Assembly (NCBI GenBank): GCA_004431415.1
Contig: QPMI01000610.1
Coordinates: 1 to 64,000, forward strand
Direction of reading: 5' to 3'
Origin: Cyanophora paradoxa
Lineage: Eukaryota > Glaucocystophyceae > Cyanophorales > Cyanophoraceae
DNA: 64,000 bases
Under the pieces are notes generated by a model. It had not been told where the DNA came from, did no database searches, and was given only the letters and a program-made list of their open reading frames with translations. The stretch's first letter is position 1; the number at the start of each line of letters is the position of its first letter. Positions 1-10,997 of the stretch are shown here, piece after piece. Position numbers and translations under genes: made by a program.

Positions 1-282
1 GCGGTCAGCACGACCGTGAACGACCACATCATCTTCGCCGCCTTCCCGAGCCCGACGCCCGCCCCCGTCGGCACCACCTCGACCCTCGCCGTCGCCGTCG
101 GCGCCGCTCCGCCCGGCGGCGGCGCCTCCTCGCCGGCCCTCTCGGCGGGCGCCATCGCCGGCATCGCCGGCGCCGCCGTCGGCGCCGTCGCCCTCGCCGC
201 CGTCGCCGTCGCCGCCGTCCTCCTCCGCCGCCGCCGCGTCGCCGAGAAGGCCGCCCCGACCCAGAACGTCTGCATCGCCTGA
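1..282 (+). CDS. 3' end of a subtilase-like gene (truncated by window edge)
   Basis: This is the last part of a plus-strand protein whose 5' portion lies outside the window. The readable frame contains NDHIIFAAFPSP, an Ala/Gly/Pro-rich linker, then a hydrophobic segment (AGIAGAAVGAVALAAVAVAA) followed by LLRRRR and a short tail ending NVCIA and TGA. This looks like a single membrane anchor with a basic cytosolic stop-transfer. The same tail occurs in opposite orientation at about 1083-1265, next to a recognisable subtilase, so this is probably the tail of a paralogous subtilase. The protease domain itself is not visible here, so the family assignment is inference from the paired copy. Confidence 0.55.
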   Translation, partial: AVSTTVNDHIIFAAFPSPTPAPVGTTSTLAVAVGAAPPGGGASSPALSAGAIAGIAGAAVGAVALAAVAVAAVLLRRRRVAEKAAPTQNVCIA

Positions 283-305
283 GCCCCGGAGCCCAGGGCC
301 GGAAG
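100..305. repeat. Left arm of inverted repeat (subtilase 3' end)
   Basis: Bases about 110-305 match the reverse complement of about 1060-1260 almost perfectly. The match covers the membrane-anchor coding region, the stop codon (TGA here, TAA in the other arm) and roughly 20 bases beyond it. The spacer is about 760 bp. Confidence 0.8.
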
Positions 306-1059
306 CAGCAACGTACTGAGTATACGTATACCATGTACAGCTGCAACGGATACCATGTTCCTGTACGTAGCGATATCGATAGGAGGCCGGTCGCGCCTGG
401 CCACATAACATCTTTAATTTCACACAATACCTCCTTCCAGTCGTTTCTATTTTTACTTAGCTCGCACGGCGTAATTTCTCGCTTCGGCTCGATCAGGGAT
501 GTACGCTAATATATCTGATCATCGGATCGTGATTTCGAATATACTGCCGCAGTGCCGGCCGTACACTCTAATTGACTGCAATTGGATGCCTGCATAGCGA
601 TCAGGGGGCTGCAAACGAGGCTAAGGTCTACATCAAGACCGACAGCTACGAGGATGCTGGCCTCTGGGCGCCTCAAGGGACAGGGTGGGCGGGAACGCGA
701 AATTGCGGCTCGGGCGCCGCACTTGTTTTGCCGCGAAAAACGGGTATGCTAGCTCAAGGCGACTTGGACCAAATTCGGACTGTAAAATAATTGAGGCTCG
801 ACTAGCCGACTCGCTAACCTCAGTAAATCTACTTTACTACCCATAAGCTTTATGTATCAATTTTCAGATCAGACCTCAATTGCAAGCTCCAGCACATAAC
901 AAGATTCAACCTAATCAGAAAGATCCGGATCCTCCTGCAGCCAACTAGCTTTAGTACTCGTAACAGGTAATTTGTAACTAGCTATAGCTATGCGCGCTGC
1001 CGCAGTAAATATACACAAGGAGGCACGGCCGGCCTCCGGAATCACACTCACGGCCCCCG
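283..1059. other. Intergenic region between two converging subtilase ends
   Basis: This is a lower-GC stretch with many TATA/GATC-type short palindromes. A 72-codon open frame at 572-790 has no ATG and no recognisable domain. I see no gene I can support. Confidence 0.5.
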
Positions 1060-1265
1060 GCTTCGGCCCCGGGCTCCGGGGCTTAGGCGATGCAGACGTT
1101 CTGGGTCGGGGCGGCCTTCTCGGCGACGCGGCGGCGGCGGAGGAGGACGGCGGCGACGGCGACGGCGGCGAGGGCGACGGCGCCGACGGCGGCGCCGGCG
1201 ATGCCGGCGATGGCGCCCGCCGAGAGGGCCGGCGAGGAGGCCGCCGCCGCCGGGCGGAGCGGCCG
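1060..1265. repeat. Right arm of inverted repeat (subtilase 3' end)
   Basis: This is the reverse-complement copy of about 110-305. Relative to the left arm it carries an extra G in the GGCGGC run just before the membrane anchor, which puts the anchor out of frame with the upstream Ala-rich linker. Confidence 0.8.
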
Positions 1266-3923
1266 CGGCGCCCACGTTCACGGCGCCAAGGGAGACAGAG
1301 AGGGTGGCGAGGGCGCCGGCACCAGCGTACGCGTCGGCCGAGTCCGGGTGGCACTGGGGCTCGGGAAGGCGGCGAAGATGAGGTGGTCGTTGTCGCTCTG
1401 GGCGTCCCGACCTTGTCCTTGGCGGCGGCCCCGAGGACGTAGGCTGCCGCTTCCGCCGGGGTCGCTCCCGGGTTCATCTGCGGAGCTTCCAGTCAGAGGT
1501 GGCCGGCGGCGGGGCGGGCGGGGCGGGGCTGGCCGAGAGGTAGAGGGCGAAGACGCCGGCGACGAGCGGGGTGGCCATCGAGGTCCCCGAGATGGTGTTC
1601 GTCGCCGTGTCCGACGAGTACCACGCCGACGGGATGCTCACGCCCTGAGCGGCGACGATGGCGGGCCAGTCAGGCACATGCAGCGGGCTCGACTTCGACG
1701 ACACAGACCACTCACCGGGGCGAAAATCTCGACGCAGGGGCCGAAGTTCGAGAAGGAGGCGCGCTGCGGGCGGCCGCGGGAAACGCATTAACGATACCGA
1801 TGAACACGAGTTCGCGGCCGGCGCTCTGCGCGCGCTCGAGCGGCGCACAGTGTCCGTGCTATCCGTCGCGCCGACGGTGATGGCGTTGGCAGCGCGCGCC
1901 GCGAGGATTTTGCAGGCTGCGGGTCGGGCGGCGGTTGGTGAGAGGGGCGATGAAGCCGACCGCGGAGGCAAGGAGCGAGGAAGACGCGCATGCACCGTCG
2001 CTGTTCTCGTTCCCTGCGGCGACGACGGCGACGACGCCAGCGCGCACGGCCCTGCAGACGATGCGGGGATCAGCGGGGAGAGCGGCGGAGAGGCTGATCG
2101 CGAGCCCCGCCGGGCGGGGCGCACGTGCTGACGGCGGTGTCGATGGGCTCGTAGGCGCCCCCGCCCAGGCTCATCGAAATGACCTGCGGGGAGCTCGTGA
2201 CCAGGCGGCGACGATGGAAAGAGGCGGATCCGGAGATCAAGAGGCGAGGCGCGCCATCGGGACGGCGGAATTGTTCTGCTTGCGGGCCGTCACCCAGTCG
2301 ATGCCGGCGATGACGGAGGCCTGCCCGCAGCAAAGAACAGTGAGAGCTCGGGAGCTCACATCTGCCGAGGTGCGCGGGCGGCGCACGAAGGAGCCAGCGC
2401 CGCGGCGGTTTAGGACCTTGGTGCCGATCACTGCGCGCGAACGGGCGTCAAGGACCCCTCGATCGCGAGGGCTGGACCGGATGCGGAGGGCTGGGTGCCG
2501 CCAGCGGGGCGCACGCTTGACATTCTTCGCAGCGCCGTAAGTGACGCCGCCGACTGTGCCGGCGCAGTGCGTGCCGTGCCCTACGGATCCCCGAGTCAGG
2601 GCGAGAAGGACGCGGGGGACGCGGTGCTCGGCGGGGCACGTGTTGGCAGTCGTAGGTCGAGCAAGGCTCGCCGATGGCTGCGCGGATTCGGAGTTCGCAG
2701 GGTGCCGCGCAGACAGCTGTCGGGCCGGGCGCACCGTCGTAGCCACGAAGGCGCGGCCGCCGAACTGCGAGTGCGTCGTGCGGATGCTGCGCCAGCGTCG
2801 TCAGCGGCGGCGTGGCGGCTGGCGCAACGGCGCTCGAGCTCGAGGCCTCACCCGGTGTCGAGGACGTGGCTGCGAGCGCGGCGGACAGGGAGCATTCAGC
2901 GAAGCGCGCGGGTATCAGAGAGGAGGCTAGCGCCGGCGTACACTTCGACGCCGGTGCCATCCGCGAACACGTTGTACTGGCCGTCATACACGCGCTCGAT
3001 CTGAAGCGGCCCGCGTGCGCGGCCTCGGTCAGCTGCAGGCACATACATCCAGCGCTAGTGCGCATGCTGAACAGAAGGGCGCGCACGGAGTCGACGCGGT
3101 CGAGGTTCCAGGGGAAAGGCGGCGGCGAGGTGGTGCCTCCTCCCGTCGGGCGGTTGATCGTCACCTGTAAACGTAGCCCGCCCCCAGTCAGGATCTACGT
3201 GCAGAAGCGACTGCCGCATTTGGGGCGCGCGCCTCCTTGTCCTCCTCGACCATTGCGACCTCCTGGCTCTCCCGCAGCCGCTCGGCCAGATGGGCCGGCA
3301 TCCTGCGCGATGCGAGAAACACCGACAGCGGTCATATCGCTGGATCTGCTGTGCTGGCTGTGCGCTCGATCATCATCGGATTCAAGCCCTTGAAGTGCGA
3401 TGCACGTGTACGTGTACCCATGCCCCAGGTGCAACAGTGGCCGGCGCGCGGCCTGCGCCTGCAGCTGCAGCTGTAGCTGGTCCCGCCCTAGCTCTGGCCC
3501 TCGATGCGCACTGCGACACGTCGGCGTACCGGGCGGCAAGTCCGTAGACGGCGTTCCCGTACTCGTAGTCGACCTGGACGCTCTTCTCGAGGCCGGCGGC
3601 GACAGCGAGGCCGCGGAATGCGTCCATAGACCGCTTCTGATGCTCTGCACGCGCGAACGCCGAGGCGCCGGGGAGGGGCGCTCCGCCCTCCTTGAAAACC
3701 TGCGGGCGGCGCGGGAACGAATTAAATTCCACTGCGAGCACGCGGCGCGGCCGGCGCGCGGTCTTGCTGAAAACGAGCGCATCCATGGCCATGCAAATAA
3801 AACGCGCACGACGATATATCGCTGTTCATGGGCCTGGGCCACGGCGGCGACGGAGACGAGCGCATGCGCGAGGCAGAGGGCCGCGAGGACGGCCGCGGGA
3901 AGGCGCGCCGCACGGAAGCGCAT
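1083..3923 (-). CDS. Secreted subtilase (S8, proteinase K-like), spliced, 3' end with frame breaks
   Basis: The gene starts at 3923 with a signal peptide (MRFRAARLPAAVLAALCLAH). An I9-type propeptide follows over the next two exons (HEQRYIV, VEFNSFPR, VDYEYGNAVYGLA). Catalytic Asp is in VLDTG (about 2860) directly before a GTGAGG donor, and the next exon continues THSQFGGRAFVATTV. Catalytic His is in NGHGTHCAGTVGG-like sequence (about 2545), and VISMSLGGG, VVAVVAAGNENSD and ANAITVGATDS follow. Catalytic Ser is in TISGTSMATPLVAGVFALYL (about 1580). The domain end is MNPGATPAEAAAYVLGAAA (about 1477). The tail, NDHLIFAAFPSP plus membrane anchor, is reached only across several single-base frame breaks. 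Known for the family: secreted endopeptidases matured by propeptide removal. The active site is complete. Whether the anchored tail is made is uncertain. Confidence 0.85.
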
Positions 3924-4182
3924 CGTCGCAGGTGATTGTTGAATTGCTTAAAGATTCTGCTGCTGCAGTTGGTGCTGCTGCTCGGGCTGGGGGCCGGGGC
4001 ATGCATATGGGTGACGCCGTGACGGGCTGCTGGTCGAAGAGAACCAGTTCCCGTTTGGCAAGCCTACCGTTTCGAATTCCTGAAAGCCCACAAAGCTAGG
4101 CATGTGCCAGCGCAGCAGGCACGTGCGACACGTGCAGAGGCGATTGGGTGTCACAGCGCGGGCCCGGGCGGCCGGGCGGCGG

Positions 4183-5786
4183 CTACTTCTTTGTGGCGCG
4201 GACAACGAACATGGGGTCCGTGATCCCTGGGTTGGGGCTAATGTCAAGCGCCTCCGCCGGCAGGAAGCCGCCTGCAACAGTCGCACGCGGCTCGGTCAGA
4301 GGGTCATCGAAGCAGCGGGGAGGGGGGGCCGGGCCGCGGGCGCGCCGGCGTAGTGGAAGTAGGAGGCGACGATAAGGACGTGGTCCGCGTCGCTCGTCTC
4401 CAGCCAGATCTGCGCCCCGCCGGCTCAGCCGGCGCCGCACCTCGGGACGACCCGGGGCGGCGCTCGGGCCTCGGGAGGGGGGGGGGTACGGGCCTTGATG
4501 GCCTTGGAGGGGAAGCAGCGGTTGGAGAAGGACATGTGGGCGGAGCCGCCGGGGCGGAGCACGCGCGCGATCTCCCGGAACACCTCCAGCGGCTGCCCCG
4601 GCCCCGCCCCGCGCGCCCCGAGATCAGCCGGCCCCGTGGCCAGGCAAGGCGAGCAGGAGCGAGCAGACGTCGGGGCACAGGGGAAAGGAGGATGGGGGAC
4701 GACAAACAACGCGAGAGGCTCTTAGGAGGGGGTGGAGGGGGATGAGGAGGAGGAAAGGGGGCCGCGCCGGGGCGGGGCGGGGCGGGGCCGGGGGGCGGGG
4801 CGGGTGGAGGGCGGGCGGGATGGACCTTATTGAGGTAGTCCACGCTGACGACGCAGGTGACGAAGTCGAACGAGGCGTCCCCGAAGGGCAGCTTCGCGTC
4901 GACGTTCAGGTCCTGCAGCACGTACCTGCGCCCCGGCCCCGCGCCCCGCCGTCAGCAGGCGAGGCGGCGGACGACGTCCAGTTCTGGGGCCCGGCGGCCG
5001 CACTCGGTGAGCTGCGGGTTCTTCTCGAGCTCCTGCGGTGGGTACGGGTGAGCGGAGGGGGGGGGGGGGGGGGGCAAGCCGGCGCACAGCCTTGTTCATG
5101 CCAAGGCCGACCACCTGCGAGGGAAGAGGAATGGGAGACGGGGGTCAGCGGGACAAGCGGCTCCCAAGGGGGGCGCATGAGCCGCGGGCGGCCTCGAGCG
5201 AGCGAGGCGTGCGCACGCGTTTGCCCTTGAACCCCTCGGGGTAATGGGAAACCCAGCTGGAGCAGAGGTCCAACACGTCTCCGTGCTGCGGCATCACTGC
5301 CGGGCGAGTCAAACGGCGCGGCGCACGCGTCGGCGGGCCGCGGGCCGCCGCGGCGCACCGCCCGCGTAATAGTTGGTCAGCGCCTTCACAGCTGAGCGGA
5401 CCAGGCAATCAGAGGCGCGGGCGGACGTTCGAAGCGAAGCGCCGGCAACGCGCCGAATTCGTCGATGTGGAAGACGAAGCGCGGCTGCGCGTAGAACTCC
5501 CCGTCCGAGGACTCGTCCATGCGCTTGAACTGCTCGGGCCCGAACGGGAACTCCGTGGGAAACGTGACTTTCCTAGGCGTCGGCGCCGCGTCAGCCCCCC
5601 GCTGTTGGCCGCGAACGCCCAGGCCAAGCACGCGCGTGCGGCCGTGGGTGGAGCGCCGCGCAGGGGCCGCGTGCTTCTCCCGCTTCGCAACGTCTTCGCA
5701 CGCGACGTACGTCTGTATAGCTAGACCGCGGCGCGGGCGGCGGCGCGTGCGCACCGCAGCAGCTCGCCGACGTCCATGCCGGCCAT
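4183..5786 (-). CDS. SAM-dependent methyltransferase-like protein
   Basis: This is a multi-exon minus-strand gene. I chose the ATG at 5786 (MAGMDVGELLRCARAAARA). Later exons read VTFPTEFPFGPEQFKRMDE, FVFHIDEFGALPALR, GDVLDLCSSWVSHYPEGFKG (motif I-like SAM-binding loop), VGLGMNKAELRKNPQL, LQDLNVDAKLPFGDASFDFV (acidic post-I and motif II region) and VSVDYLN. They continue with EVFREIARVLRPGGSAHMSF and end with NPGITDPMFVVRATKK and TAG. The order GDVLDLCSSW, DLN..LPF.DASFDFV and VLRPGG is typical of class I methyltransferases (Methyltransf_11 type). The substrate cannot be told. It lies back to back with the plus-strand gene beginning near 5988, so the 200 bp between them may be a shared promoter. 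Confidence 0.72.
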
Positions 5787-5987
5787 CGTGGCAGCGGGGC
5801 GACGGGGCAGGCACGCGGCGCAGCAACCCGCGACGAGCCTCCTCGCTGCGGCTGCAAATTGAGCCAGGGCGGAAGTGGCTGTACCCCGCGCAGTCGTAAA
5901 AAAATAGCCGTTGAGCAGCCGCGTTCTTCGTTTCCAGCGATGGACGGCCCGCTGCGGACCCGGCAGCCGGATGGCGGCACACCTAAG

Positions 5988-8900
5988 ATGGTAGCCGTAA
6001 CCCCCAGCAAGGCAAGTGCCCCAGCCCCGCCGCACAACGGCCACTGACCCGCGGTCTGCAGGAGGTGATCTTCAAGCGCACGTCGTCGGCATCGAAGGCA
6101 TCTTCTGATGATGCTCCGACTCCAGTGATGAACCGCCGACCCCGCGGCTCGGACGAGAACAGGCCGCCCTCGACGGCCAAGTCGTCCCGCATCCCCGGGC
6201 CGACGCCGCGTATGCGGCGGGCCGATGATGGCATTGGCCGCATGGATAACATCACCAGCATGGCTGATTTCGATGGGTTCTTCGCCCGGGAGTCAGTTGT
6301 GTTGCTGGCGGAGTCGACTCCGTGGAACAACCGGCTCAGGTCTCTGCAGAAGCTCCACAAGGTCTTCGAGCGCCGGAGATGAAGGAGAGCATTGTCAGCA
6401 AAGCAGATGATATGGTCAAGGTCCTGGTCGTGCAGGTTCGGGCGCTCGGAGCCGTTCAGTGTTTTTGACCGGTCGAGGCCTGACACCGCGGGGCCTGCGC
6501 AGCTCCAGAATTCGCGCACGTCGGTGATGGAGGAGTCGTGCGCGATCGCGGTTTTGCTGGCGGAGCTCGTGGGGGCGGGCTGCCCGGCCGCCACGCAGGA
6601 GCTGCTGCAGGCGCTGGTCACTGCCAACGGCACCTTCAAGCCGATGACCGCCTCCCACGTCGCGACCTGCCGCGCGATCACAGCCCTCATCGACCACTGC
6701 GCCACGCGCGACTCGGCCCCGGTCCGCCGCTTTCCCTCGCGCGGATCTATTCTCGGGCCGACCGCCTGCAGGCGATGCTCGCCGCGATCGAGGCGGCCGA
6801 GTCGGGGGGCGCGGAGGGCGCATGGGCCTGGGCAAGTTCGCGCAGGCCCTCGCGAAGCACCTCCCGGGCTCGCCGTCCAAGGCGGCCCGGCGCAGCTCGT
6901 CCGCGGCCTCCGCGGCCTCCGCCTCCGCCGCCGCCTCCGCCGGGCAGTCGCCGCCGCGCGCCTCGTCGGCCTCCTGGGCCTCCGTCGTCTCGTCGGGCAC
7001 GCCGGCCGGCTCCGCGCCCCGCGCCTCGGCCGGCGCCGCCTCCGCCTCGCGCCTGCGCACGCCACCGTGCTGGCACACCGGCCCTCCGCCTCCTCCTCGG
7101 CCGGCACGCCGCCCTCCAACGGCGCCTCCTCCGCGGCCGCCACGCCCTCCGCCACCTCCCCGGCCACCCCGGGCCCGGCGGCGACCCCGTCGGAGAAAGG
7201 CACGCCGGCCCCCGCCACCCCCGCCGCCGCCGCCCTCGCCACCCCGGCCACCCCGGCCGCTTCCGGCCCCCGCGCCTCCGCCACGCCGGCGGCGGCGGGG
7301 GCGCCCGGGACGCCCTCGGTGCGGGGCAGCGCGGCGGCGTCGGCCCTGACCCCCGCCGGCACGCCCATGTCGATCTCGATCTCGGGCACGCCGGCGGCGG
7401 CCACCCCGCCGGCCCTCGACCGCCTCTCCTCCGTCAGCCAGGTGCGGCCGCCGCGGCCCCGCCCCGGCGGCGCGGCGCGGGGCGGGCTGACGCGGGGGCA
7501 GTTCGTGGGGAGGTGATCGAGCTGGTCTCGACGGGGGCGGAGTCGGTGGCCTCCCCGGGGACCCCCGCCTCGCGCCCCGCCGCGCCCGGCGAGGAGGAGG
7601 AGGAGGAGTTCCAGGACGCCGAGGAGGGCCCCGCCTCGCCCGCCGCCGCCGCCGCCGCCTCGGCCTCCGCCAGCGCCTCGCCGGCCACCCCGGGCCTCGT
7701 CGCCCCGCGGCCCTCCGCCGCCTCCGCCGCCTGCACCCCGCCCGACGTCATCCGCGCCCGCCGCTCCAGCGGCTGGGCCTCCAACTCCGCCCCTCGCCCC
7801 AGCCCGTCGACATCCTCCTCGCCTCCCCGGGCGCCGCCTCCCGCCGCGAGTCCGGCCACGCCCGCGCCGCCGGCACGCCGCCGCTGCCGCGCCGCTCCTC
7901 CGGCGCCGCCTCCCCGGCCTCGGCCCGCTCCTCCTTCGGCTACGCGGCGCCGCGGGCGTCTGCCGTGGCGCCCGGGGGCTACACGCAGGCGCAGGTGGAC
8001 GGGCTGCTGCGGGTGGCGCGCGAGGCGGCGGAGGCGTCGTTCGCGGAGCGGCTGGAGGCCGAGGCGGCGCGGGGGCGCGAGGAGGCGGCGTCGGCGGTCT
8101 CCAGCGCCGTCGCCCGCGTGCTCGCCGAGGCCGGCGCTGAGCGCCAGGCCGCCCTCGCCGCCCTCGAGGCCCGCCTCCGCGACGCCGACGCCCAGGCCGC
8201 CGCCCTCGCCGACCGCCTCGCCGCCGCCGTCGAGGCCCGCGCCGCCGCCGAGGACGCCGCCCGCGCCGCCCTCGAGAGCGCACGCGCCGCCTCCGAGCAG
8301 GCCGAGCGCGCCGCCGCCGAGGCGAGCCGGCCCCCGCCCCTCCCTGGCCCGCCGCGCCGCGGCTGACGGGGACCCTGCGCAGGCCCTCTTCACTGCGGCG
8401 GGGCGGATCAACGAGGCGGTCGCCGCCGCCGAGGCCCGCGGCCGCGCCGAGGCCGGCGCCGCCACTGCCGAGGCGAGCCGCCCGCTCCCCCAACGCCCCG
8501 GCCCCGCCTGACGGCCCCGCCGCGCCGCGCAGCTGGAGGCCCAGCTGGAGGCCGCCCGCGCGGCGCTGGCGGCGGCCGAGGCCGGCGCGGCGCGCGCGGC
8601 GGCCGACGCGGAGGAGCGGGCGCGGGGCTTCGCGGAGGAGCTGGAGGCGGCCATGGGGGCGGCGGCCGTGGTCGAGGCGGCGGCGGCCGACGCGCAGCTC
8701 GTGATCGCCCTCGAGGAGGCCCAGGCGCTCCTGCGCGCCGCCGAGGCCCGCGCCGCCGCCGCCGAGGCCGCCGCCGAGGCCGCGCCGGCCGGCCCTTCGA
8801 AGGAGGAGGCCGAGGCGCTGGTGGCGGCGGCCGAGCGCCGCGGCGCGGAGCTCGAGGCGGCCCTCAGCGAGGCCCGCGCCCGGCTCGCCGACGCCGAGGC

Positions 8901-10793
8901 CCGCTCCAGCGAGCTCGAGGCGCGCGCCGGGGAGCTCGAGGGTCGCGCCGGCGAGCTCGAGGCGCAGCTCGGGCCGCCCGCGAGGAGGCGGGGGCGCGCC
9001 TGGCGGAGCTCGAGGAGGCCCGCGGCCGCGCCGCCGAGTCCGAGGCCCGCGCGGCCGAGCTCGAGGCGCAGCTCGGCGGAGCACGGGAGGAGGCGGAGCG
9101 CGCGCTCCACAGCGCCAGCGCCGCGCTCGAGGCGCGCGTCGCTGAGCTCGAGGCGGCCCTGTCGGAGGCCCAGGCCGGCGTCGCGGAGGCGGAGGCCCGC
9201 GGGGCGTCGGCCGCCCGCGCGGACGCCGAGGCCGGGGCGGCGGAGCTGGCGGCCCGCGTGGCCGAGCTCGAGGCGCAGCTCGGGGCAGCCCGGGAGGAGG
9301 CGGAGCGCGCTGCCGGCGCCGCCCGCGCCGAGGCGGAGGCGCGCGCCGCGGAGCTCGGGGCGCGCGCCGCGGAGCTGGAGGCGGCCCTGTCCGAGGCACG
9401 AGAGCGCCTGGCGGAGGCGGAGGCCCGCGGGGCGTCGCCGGCCAGCGCCGAATCCGAGGCGCGCGTCGCTGAGCTCGAGGCGGCCCTGGCGGAGGCTCAG
9501 ACGCGGCTCGCCGAGGCCGAGGCCGGTGCCGCGGCCGCCGGCGCCGCGCGCGCGGCGGAGCTCGAGGCGTCGTTGGCGGAGGCGCGGGCGCGGCTGGCGG
9601 AGGCGGAGGAGAAGGGGGCGGCGTCGGAGGCGGCGGTGCGGGAGGCGGAGGAGCGGGGCGCGGCGCGGGCGAGCGGGGCGGCGCGGGCGGAGGTGGAGGC
9701 GCTGCTGAAGCACGCGCGGGAGGAGGCGGAGCTGTACACGGCGGAGAACGAGGAGCTCTCGCGCGAGCTGCGCGCCGAGCGCGAGGCGCACGCCACCGCC
9801 TCCGCCGACGCCTCCCGCGAGCGCGAGCTCCGCGCCGCCTACGAGGCCGAGCTCGCCGGGTCCGCCCCGCCCCGCCCCGCCCCTCCCCGCCCCTCCCGTC
9901 CGGGCCGGGTTCTCACGGGGCCGGCAGGTGCGTGGGGATCATGCAGAAGCTGCAGGAGGAGAAGGAGCGGGCGGGGGTGCAGGTGGCGCGCCTCATCGAC
10001 GAGACCGTCGAGCTCAAGGCGCAGCTGCTCCGCTACCGCGTGCGCCCCCCGCCCGCGCGCACGTGCTCAGCCGGGGCGAGGCCGACGGGGCGCCCCGCAG
10101 GACCTGGACGCGACCTTCCTCGACCTCTCCAAGGCCCGCGACGACCTGGAGGCCGAGGCCGCCAAGCTGCGCGCCGCCGCCGAGGAGGCCCGCGCCGACG
10201 GCGACCGCCGCGCCGAGTGGGAGCGCCGCCGGGGCGAGGAGAAGGAGAAGGAGGCGGCCGGTCTGCGCAAGGAGCTCGACGAGCAGCACCGGCGGTACGA
10301 GGAGCTGAAGGAGAAGGCGCAGTCCAAGCTCAGCAGCGTCGAGGCCCTCTACAAGGAGCTCCTCGACAAGTACCAGCAGCGCAAGGCGGCCCTCGCCGAG
10401 GCGCAGGCCAAGCTCGAGGCCTCGGCGCGCGAGGCGGGCGAGGCGGCGCGCCTCGCGGACGAGCGCGCGGGGACGCTGCGGCGGGAGCGGGAGGAGGCGG
10501 CGAAGCGGGAGGCGGAGCTGCTGCTGCAGAAGGAGCTGCTGGAGAAGCAGTGGGAGGCCTTCTCGAAGCAGAACGGGGACGCGGTGAAGCTGCGGGCGGA
10601 CGCGGCGGCGCTGAAGCACCAGCTCGCGAGCTCGACCTCGCAGCTCGCGCAGGCCCGCGCCGAGGGCGAGCGCCTCACCGCCGAGGCGGCCCGCCTCGCG
10701 GCCGCCGTCAAGGAGAAGGACGGCCAGGTGGTGGAGCTCACGTCGCTCGTCGAGCAGATGGAGTCCCTTCTCAAGCAGCACAAGATCATGTAG
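5988..10793 (+). CDS. TOG-like N-terminus plus long coiled coil with TACC-like end (possible microtubule-regulator fusion)
   Basis: The start is uncertain: an ATG at 5988 immediately followed by a GT donor would splice to EVIFKRTSSASKASSDD; the next in-frame ATG is 6128 (MNRRPRGSDENRP). A TOG/CLASP-N-like helical region follows: FDGFFARESVVLLAES, TPWNNRLRSLQKLHKVFE, KESIVSKADDMVKVLVVQ, then after a GT-AG intron TSVMEESCAIAVLLAELV and TFKPMTASHVATCRAITAL. An Ala/Ser/Pro-rich disordered stretch occupies about 6800-7950. A long heptad coiled coil runs from 7965 to 10793, with near-repeated ARVAELEAALSEA units at 9100-9600. The C-terminal part (HRRYEELKEKAQSKL ... VVELTSLVEQMESLLKQ) resembles a TACC coiled coil. 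Several introns start with GC. Two reading-frame breaks (about 6372 and 8970) are each repaired by one G. It could instead be two genes. Confidence 0.6.
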
Positions 10794-10997
10794 GGCGGCC
10801 CCGGCCGAGGCCCCCGCCCACCGCCCGCGAGCCCCGAGCTCGCTCTGTATCCTTCGGCCGTCGCGGCCGCCGCTACTTCCGAGCCGCCGCGGCGGCGTGC
10901 GTGCATCATGCGGTCGGGTATCGACCAGAGAGAGACCTGTAGAGCTGAATGCATAGAGAGATCACTGTGTCGCGCGAGGCCTGGTGGGGGGCTAGCG

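Noticed and set aside
572-790. 72-codon frame in the intergenic region near the left end
   Set aside because: No ATG, no recognisable domain and no splice context; kept only as a remark.
3948-4182. Possible extra exon of the subtilase or methyltransferase
   Set aside because: The sequence between the two genes shows no in-phase continuation of either protein family; it is better explained as intergenic.
5983-9399. 1138-codon open frame on the minus strand rich in Arg/Pro/Gly
   Set aside because: It is the shadow of the plus-strand coiled-coil gene; high GC removes stop codons. It shows no domains and crosses plus-strand introns without respecting them.
7434-9791. 785-codon minus-strand frame with Leu/Arg repeats
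   Set aside because: Reverse reading of the heptad coiled coil; periodic Leu arises from the GAG/CTC codon complement.
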